From: JAGLOK01 sp963675575
GTDB taxonomy: Bacteria > Bacillota > Clostridia > Christensenellales > UMGS416
Reading direction: 5' to 3'
Assembly (NCBI GenBank): GCA_963675575.1
Contig: OY776378.1
Span: 930,001 to 994,000, forward strand
DNA length: 64,000 nt
In this document: one piece after another, positions 60,292-64,000 of the stretch
Position numbering within the stretch: the first letter of the stretch is position 1
How the letters are laid out: each line of letters opens with the position of its first letter
Program-made: the position numbers and the translations under genes
Notes under the pieces: model-generated
Databases searched by the model: none
What the model was told of the DNA's origin: nothing
What the model saw: the letters and a program-made list of their open reading frames with translations, nothing else

Positions 60292-60430
60292 CTGCATTGG
60301 AAACGTTAGCTTATTATTTAGGAAAAAGCATTAAATTCATACTGGCTAAAAAAAACGATGTGATATGTATGTGATATACTTGATTATAAATATGTATGTT
60401 TTAAAACTATTAAAGAAAGGATGCGAAAAT

Positions 60431-61324
60431 ATGGTTAAAGTTTACAAAAGCGGAAAAGGTAAGAGTGAAATTTTAAAAACATATGACAGGCTTTTGAAAA
60501 ACTGGGGAATCGATTTTGAAGAAACCGATATTGACACCAGATACGGTATGACTCATATAATAAAAGTCGGAAATAAGGAAAACCCACCGCTTGTTCTTTT
60601 TCAAGGAGTAGGGGATGATTCCGCCCTTATGTGGACATATAACGCAAAGGCTTTAGCTGAGAAATTTCACATTATAGCCGTTGACACCATAGGCGGGCCG
60701 GGAAAAAGCAAGCCGAACAAAGCGTATGGAAAAGGATTTGATATGTGCGACTGGGTTGATGACATTCTTTCTGCGCTGGGATTAGATAGGGTTCACATGG
60801 CAGGTGTATCAAACGGTGCTTACATTACTCAAACATACGGAGCGAAGCGGCCGGAAAAAACAAACAAATTGGTATGTATGGCGGGAGGATTTGTGGTCGG
60901 CTATAAAAGTCCGGGATTATTCGCGTTGTTGAAAATGTTTAAAGTATTCTTTCCGGAAGCTCTTTTCCCCTCAGATAAAAACAATTTAAAATTAATAAAT
61001 AAATTATGCGGAATGAACTCTAATAAAATTATAGAAAATGAATATATGATAAGTCACTGGAATGCTCTTCTTAAATACTTTAACGGCATTTCAATGAGAT
61101 ATCATAAAATCACGTCACTTAGTGATTCGGAGATTAAGATAATTAGAAAGAAAGCCCTGTTTGTAATAGGAGATTCCGATCCTATCTCATACAGTGAAAA
61201 ATCGATTAAGAATTTTGAAGAAAATGAAATGAGATATATAATATTAAAAGATACAGGCCACGCTTTAAACCATGAAAGAGCTGATGAAATTAATGAAATA
61301 GTGATTGATTTTCTTAGCAATTAA
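60431..61324 (+). CDS. Alpha/beta-fold hydrolase
   Basis: The 297-residue hydrolase shows the nucleophile elbow MAGVSNGAYI (Ser in GxSxG), the acid GDSDPISY and the histidine DTGHALNHE, in the usual order, plus VLFQGVGDDSALMW as the oxyanion-hole strand region. It is a cytoplasmic esterase/lipase-like enzyme without further specificity. GAAAGGAT precedes the ATG at 60431; an upstream in-frame ATG at 60365 lacks one and adds an implausible hydrophobic extension. Confidence 0.85.
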   Translation: MVKVYKSGKGKSEILKTYDRLLKNWGIDFEETDIDTRYGMTHIIKVGNKENPPLVLFQGVGDDSALMWTYNAKALAEKFHIIAVDTIGGPGKSKPNKAYGKGFDMCDWVDDILSALGLDRVHMAGVSNGAYITQTYGAKRPEKTNKLVCMAGGFVVGYKSPGLFALLKMFKVFFPEALFPSDKNNLKLINKLCGMNSNKIIENEYMISHWNALLKYFNGISMRYHKITSLSDSEIKIIRKKALFVIGDSDPISYSEKSIKNFEENEMRYIILKDTGHALNHERADEINEIVIDFLSN

Positions 61325-61370
61325 TAAGGTGGAAATTATCGGTTCATAAATATTCTTTGCGGTAAAACAC

Positions 61371-61408
61371 TTGTGTAATCTTTGCTGTTAATATATCATT
61401 TATAGTCA
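61371..61408 (+). promoter_or_regulatory. Promoter close to the MATE start codon
   Basis: TTGTGT (61371-61376), a 17-bp spacer and TATCAT (61394-61399), only eight bases before the ATG at 61408. No Shine-Dalgarno site is present, so the leader would be zero to three bases. Confidence 0.5.
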
Positions 61409-62793
61409 TGAGCATAGTTATTAAAAGCCAAAACACTAAAGGAGGTCTGCTTAAAAACGTACTTAAGCTGGCTCTCCCTATTTCTTTGCAGCAGATGCTC
61501 GCGGCATCGTTCCATTTGGTGGATACCGCAATGGTTGTAAAGCTCGGAGTTATACCTATTGCTGCTCTCGGAGTTTCAGGCAGATGGTTTTTTCTAATCA
61601 ATCTGACCTTCTTTGGGTTTGCATCCGGAATGAGTGTTTTGGTCTCGCAATATTGGGGAATAAAAGATTTAAAAAACATCAGAAAATCTTTTAGCATGGG
61701 ACTAATAAACTCTATGGTCGTAGGCAGTGTGATGACAGTTTTGCTGTTTATTTTCACACCTCAGATGCTTGGTGTTTTCACGAATGATCCTTTGGTTATC
61801 GCGGCAGGGACAAAGTATCTGAAAATCGCATGCTGGGCTTTTTTGCCGACGTCGGTTGCATTTACTTTCAGCTATCTTTTGCGAAGCACGGAAACAGTAA
61901 TTTTACCGCTTATAACAACGGTTATTTCAGTTGCATGTAATACCGCGTTAAACTATATCTTCATATTCGGAAAGCTTGGATTTCCGGTGATGGGCATAAA
62001 AGGTGCGGCGATAGCTACGCTCATTTCGGCGACCCTGCAAATGATACTTCTCGTGACAATTAGCCATATAAAGAAAAACGTGGCCGCGGCAAAAATCAAA
62101 GAATTATTGGATTTTAGCCGAGATTTTGTGAAAAAATACTATATACTTGCACTACCAGTTCTTGCGAACGAGGTGATGTGGGCGATTGGTGTAAGTGTGT
62201 ATAATATGGTGTTTGGGCGCTTGGGCAGCGAAAACTATGCGGCGTTTACCATATATAGCTCAATAGAGCAGCTTATGTTCACTTTCTTTATAGGCATATG
62301 CAGCGCGTGCGCTGTAATTGTCGGGAAAATGGTGGGGAGAGGCGAAATGAAAGAGGCCTATACAACAGCAAAGAAATTTATGATTTATGGAACAGGTTTA
62401 GCGTTTGTTGTTGGTATTTTTGTGATTTTGTTTCGAAATCCGATTATTTCACTGCTGTCGGTGCCCGACGTTTATACTGTGCAAATGGTAAGCAAACTGC
62501 TTTTTATATACGCTTTTGCATTGCCGCTTTATATCTTACCCTTTATTGCGATAGTGGGAATTTTCCGCTCGGGCGGCGATACGAAAACGGGGCTTGTTTA
62601 CGACGTTATTAACGTATGGTTTATCGGTGTTCCGATTGTAGCAATCGCGGGGTTTGTTTTAAAACTTTCGTTTGAATGGGTTTTCGCTTTGATGTGGACA
62701 GAACACGTGGTTAAGACTATAATGTGTTTAGTATATTTTAAATCAAAAAAATGGATTAGAAGGCTGACCGATTCTACATTCATAGATGTTTAA
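61408..62793 (+). CDS. MATE family multidrug/metabolite efflux transporter
   Basis: The 461-residue membrane protein has 12 predicted transmembrane helices in two halves. LKLALPISLQQMLAASFHLVDTAMV at the start and the second-half repeat YYILALPVLANEVMWAIGVSVYNMVFG are the two MATE repeats. It is likely to be sodium- or proton-driven and exports cationic compounds, but the substrate is unknown. The start codon lies very close to a promoter and has no ribosome site. An AAAGGAGG at 61438-61445 is inside the gene and not followed by a usable start. The next gene begins 10 bp after its stop. Confidence 0.9.
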   Translation: MSIVIKSQNTKGGLLKNVLKLALPISLQQMLAASFHLVDTAMVVKLGVIPIAALGVSGRWFFLINLTFFGFASGMSVLVSQYWGIKDLKNIRKSFSMGLINSMVVGSVMTVLLFIFTPQMLGVFTNDPLVIAAGTKYLKIACWAFLPTSVAFTFSYLLRSTETVILPLITTVISVACNTALNYIFIFGKLGFPVMGIKGAAIATLISATLQMILLVTISHIKKNVAAAKIKELLDFSRDFVKKYYILALPVLANEVMWAIGVSVYNMVFGRLGSENYAAFTIYSSIEQLMFTFFIGICSACAVIVGKMVGRGEMKEAYTTAKKFMIYGTGLAFVVGIFVILFRNPIISLLSVPDVYTVQMVSKLLFIYAFALPLYILPFIAIVGIFRSGGDTKTGLVYDVINVWFIGVPIVAIAGFVLKLSFEWVFALMWTEHVVKTIMCLVYFKSKKWIRRLTDSTFIDV

Positions 62794-62803
62794 AGGGGTT
62801 TTT

Positions 62804-63625
62804 ATGTCGGGAATAAAACTTGTTGGCAAAATAGGATCAATGGCGCTGATACAGCGTCGAGATAATGATATTGATTATAATATCTTTTCGAGAATAGGCA
62901 AAGAGCTTGAACCGGGAATGGTCTGGGTGTCCAGCGGGGCAACGGAAATCGGCAGGCTGGACTATATCCGCCGCATGGGAAAAGAACCTGTAGGTGATTC
63001 GGAAGAAATAAAATCTGACTATGCCGCGCAGGGACAGCAAATTTTAATGGAGAACTATAGAAGATTCATAAATCCGAGCTATTCCGTGCGACAGCTTTTG
63101 GTGGAACACACGCATTTCAATGACAATGTTAAGTGCAATCATATCTTGAACTTTCTAAAACGCTCTGCGAGCCAAGGGGCTATTCCGATTGTAAACTACA
63201 ATGACCCCGTGTCCTTTGAAGAAAACAGAAATGTTGAACTTTCACTATTGTCAGGAAAGAATGAGCGGATTGTGGAATGCATTGACAACGATGAAACCGC
63301 GGCTATAATTGCCGAGCTTGTCGGCGCGCCTCTTCTGCTTATCTTAACCTCTGTTGAAGGCATCTATAAAGATGCGAATGACAGCTCAACAATAATCGAA
63401 GAGATTCTTTCGGCTGACGCGGAAAGCTTAAGCCGGAAAATAGATGAAACAATCGAATTTTGCAACGGTACCAGCCGAGAAGGCTCCGGCGGAGCAGCGG
63501 CGAAGCTCAAATATGTCAAAGATGCCGCTATGTCGGGAACTCAAGTAATCATAGGCCACGCACGTCATGGTATAAACGATTTGATTGAAGGAAGAGTCAA
63601 ATGTACAAGGATAGGGCTGAAGTAA
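62804..63625 (+). CDS. Glutamate 5-kinase-like amino acid kinase
   Basis: The 273-residue protein belongs to the amino-acid kinase superfamily, with WVSSGATEIGRL (substrate/ATP loop), NYNDPVSFEE and DNDETAAIIAELVGAPLLLILTSVEGIYKD. The last resembles the glutamate 5-kinase signature most closely. It ends without a PUA domain, like the short kinases of some Firmicutes. Normally proB is followed by proA; no proA lies here, so the role in proline synthesis is unproven. AAAGGGG precedes the ATG at 62804. It is probably cotranscribed with the MATE gene. Confidence 0.75.
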   Translation: MSGIKLVGKIGSMALIQRRDNDIDYNIFSRIGKELEPGMVWVSSGATEIGRLDYIRRMGKEPVGDSEEIKSDYAAQGQQILMENYRRFINPSYSVRQLLVEHTHFNDNVKCNHILNFLKRSASQGAIPIVNYNDPVSFEENRNVELSLLSGKNERIVECIDNDETAAIIAELVGAPLLLILTSVEGIYKDANDSSTIIEEILSADAESLSRKIDETIEFCNGTSREGSGGAAAKLKYVKDAAMSGTQVIIGHARHGINDLIEGRVKCTRIGLK

Positions 63626-63652
63626 AATAACATATTTCATTTTATAAATATA

Positions 63653-63680
63653 TTGAAAACTAAAGATATGCAATTATAAA
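63653..63680 (+). promoter_or_regulatory. Promoter of the last gene
   Basis: TTGAAA (63653-63658), a 16-bp spacer and TATAAA (63675-63680). Confidence 0.55.
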
Positions 63681-63744
63681 CACGATAAATATTATGAAGC
63701 AAGAAATAAATGTGTGCTTTAAAATATTTAAGAGGGAGTAGTTT

Positions 63745-64000
63745 ATGAATTCTTTAGTGGCTATTGACAGCAATATAGTTTCGTTATTCGTATTGGTAAT
63801 TGTTTATATTGCGTCGATATCAATAAAGTTAACACAAATATCAAAGAAATCATATTTCTACTATCTTATATTTGCGACGATGCTTATGCTGATTATCCAA
63901 TCTTCCATAAGATTGATATCCAACAATCCGGAAAGCTCACTGATTAGTTTGCTTAACCCATTGTCTATGGCTTATACAATGTTTGTTCCAGTGTTGCCGG
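63745..64000 (+). CDS. Membrane protein, 3' end beyond the window
   Basis: An ATG at 63745, preceded by AGAGGGAG, opens a frame of 85 codons to the window end. The visible part has three hydrophobic helices (IVSLFVLVIVYIASISI, FYYLIFATMLMLIIQSSI, LLNPLSMAYTMFVPVLP). Such an N-terminus occurs in multi-helix sensor proteins that end in a GGDEF domain, but the domain lies beyond this window and I cannot confirm it. Confidence 0.6.
   Translation, partial: MNSLVAIDSNIVSLFVLVIVYIASISIKLTQISKKSYFYYLIFATMLMLIIQSSIRLISNNPESSLISLLNPLSMAYTMFVPVLP

Noticed and set aside
1..64000. CRISPR arrays, tRNA or rRNA genes, prophage genes
   Set aside because: No regularly spaced repeats, no tRNA cloverleaf, no rRNA and no phage structural genes were recognised.

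Overview
The window looks like chromosomal DNA from an anaerobic, low-GC Firmicute, most likely of the Clostridia. The evidence is a class III (oxygen-sensitive) ribonucleotide reductase with its radical-SAM activase, a pyruvate-carboxyltransferase-family enzyme resembling clostridial Re-citrate synthase, a long SRP RNA with an Alu domain, a 5TMR-LYT sensor kinase, strong Shine-Dalgarno sites and many U-tailed intrinsic terminators. No rRNA, tRNA, CRISPR array, prophage or conjugation module is visible. The only mobile element is one intact IS1182-like insertion sequence.

Layout. 1-4.5 kb: nrdD (cut by the window edge)-nrdG, then an aminotransferase and the Re-citrate synthase/isopropylmalate synthase-like gene. 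4.5-8 kb: a GNAT gene broken by one amber codon, a DgkA-type lipid kinase, a ketopantoate-reductase-like gene and a YcaQ-type DNA glycosylase homologue. 8-11.3 kb (minus strand): a cytochrome b5-like lipoprotein with a b561-like membrane partner, and a lemA-DUF2207 pair. 11.4-15.8 kb: FAH-family hydrolase, methyltransferase, ferritin-like protein, zwf, plsY-like. 16-20.1 kb (minus): a membrane lipoprotein coupled to a membrane metallopeptidase, then a DUF4153 membrane protein. 20.3-26 kb: an SH3-domain surface protein and a glycosyltransferase cluster ending in a YihY/BrkB protein. 26-31.3 kb: surface lipoproteins, including a tandem paralogous pair, and a secreted protein with a Thr/Gly-rich linker and an acidic tail. 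31.3-38.4 kb: small enzymes and a nuclease-fused XPD/DinG-type helicase. 38.5-43 kb: GH18 hydrolase, QueG-like ferredoxin protein, purA, nitroreductase. 43-47.1 kb: orphan PAS histidine kinase, a 700-bp AT-rich gap, an autoregulated-looking XRE module and the SRP RNA. 47.3-53.3 kb: ilvE, cytidine deaminase-like gene, CARDB surface protein, DUF2461, tkt. 53.4-56.4 kb: CrtI-like oxidoreductase facing an SDR and a SnoaL-like protein. 56.7-60.2 kb: NCS2 purine permease and apt with an IS inserted between them. 60.4-64 kb: alpha/beta hydrolase, MATE pump, proB-like kinase and the start of a membrane protein.

Functional themes are purine supply (purA, apt, NCS2 permease), the pentose phosphate pathway (zwf, tkt), amino-acid precursors (aspC-like, Re-citrate synthase-like, ilvE, proB-like), and a large cell-envelope component. 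The observations most worth checking are: the IS that landed exactly on an intrinsic terminator, duplicated the whole hairpin and carries its own terminator; a set of apparently leaderless genes in which a -10 box lies six bases from the ATG, with the SRP RNA promoter as an internal ruler; several perfect palindromes at promoters; a nonsense-disrupted acetyltransferase; and a surface protein whose C-terminal module has clearly different codon use. I saw no convincing wholly new defence or biosynthetic system. The least explained units are the paralogous lipoprotein pair and the lipoprotein-metallopeptidase pair.
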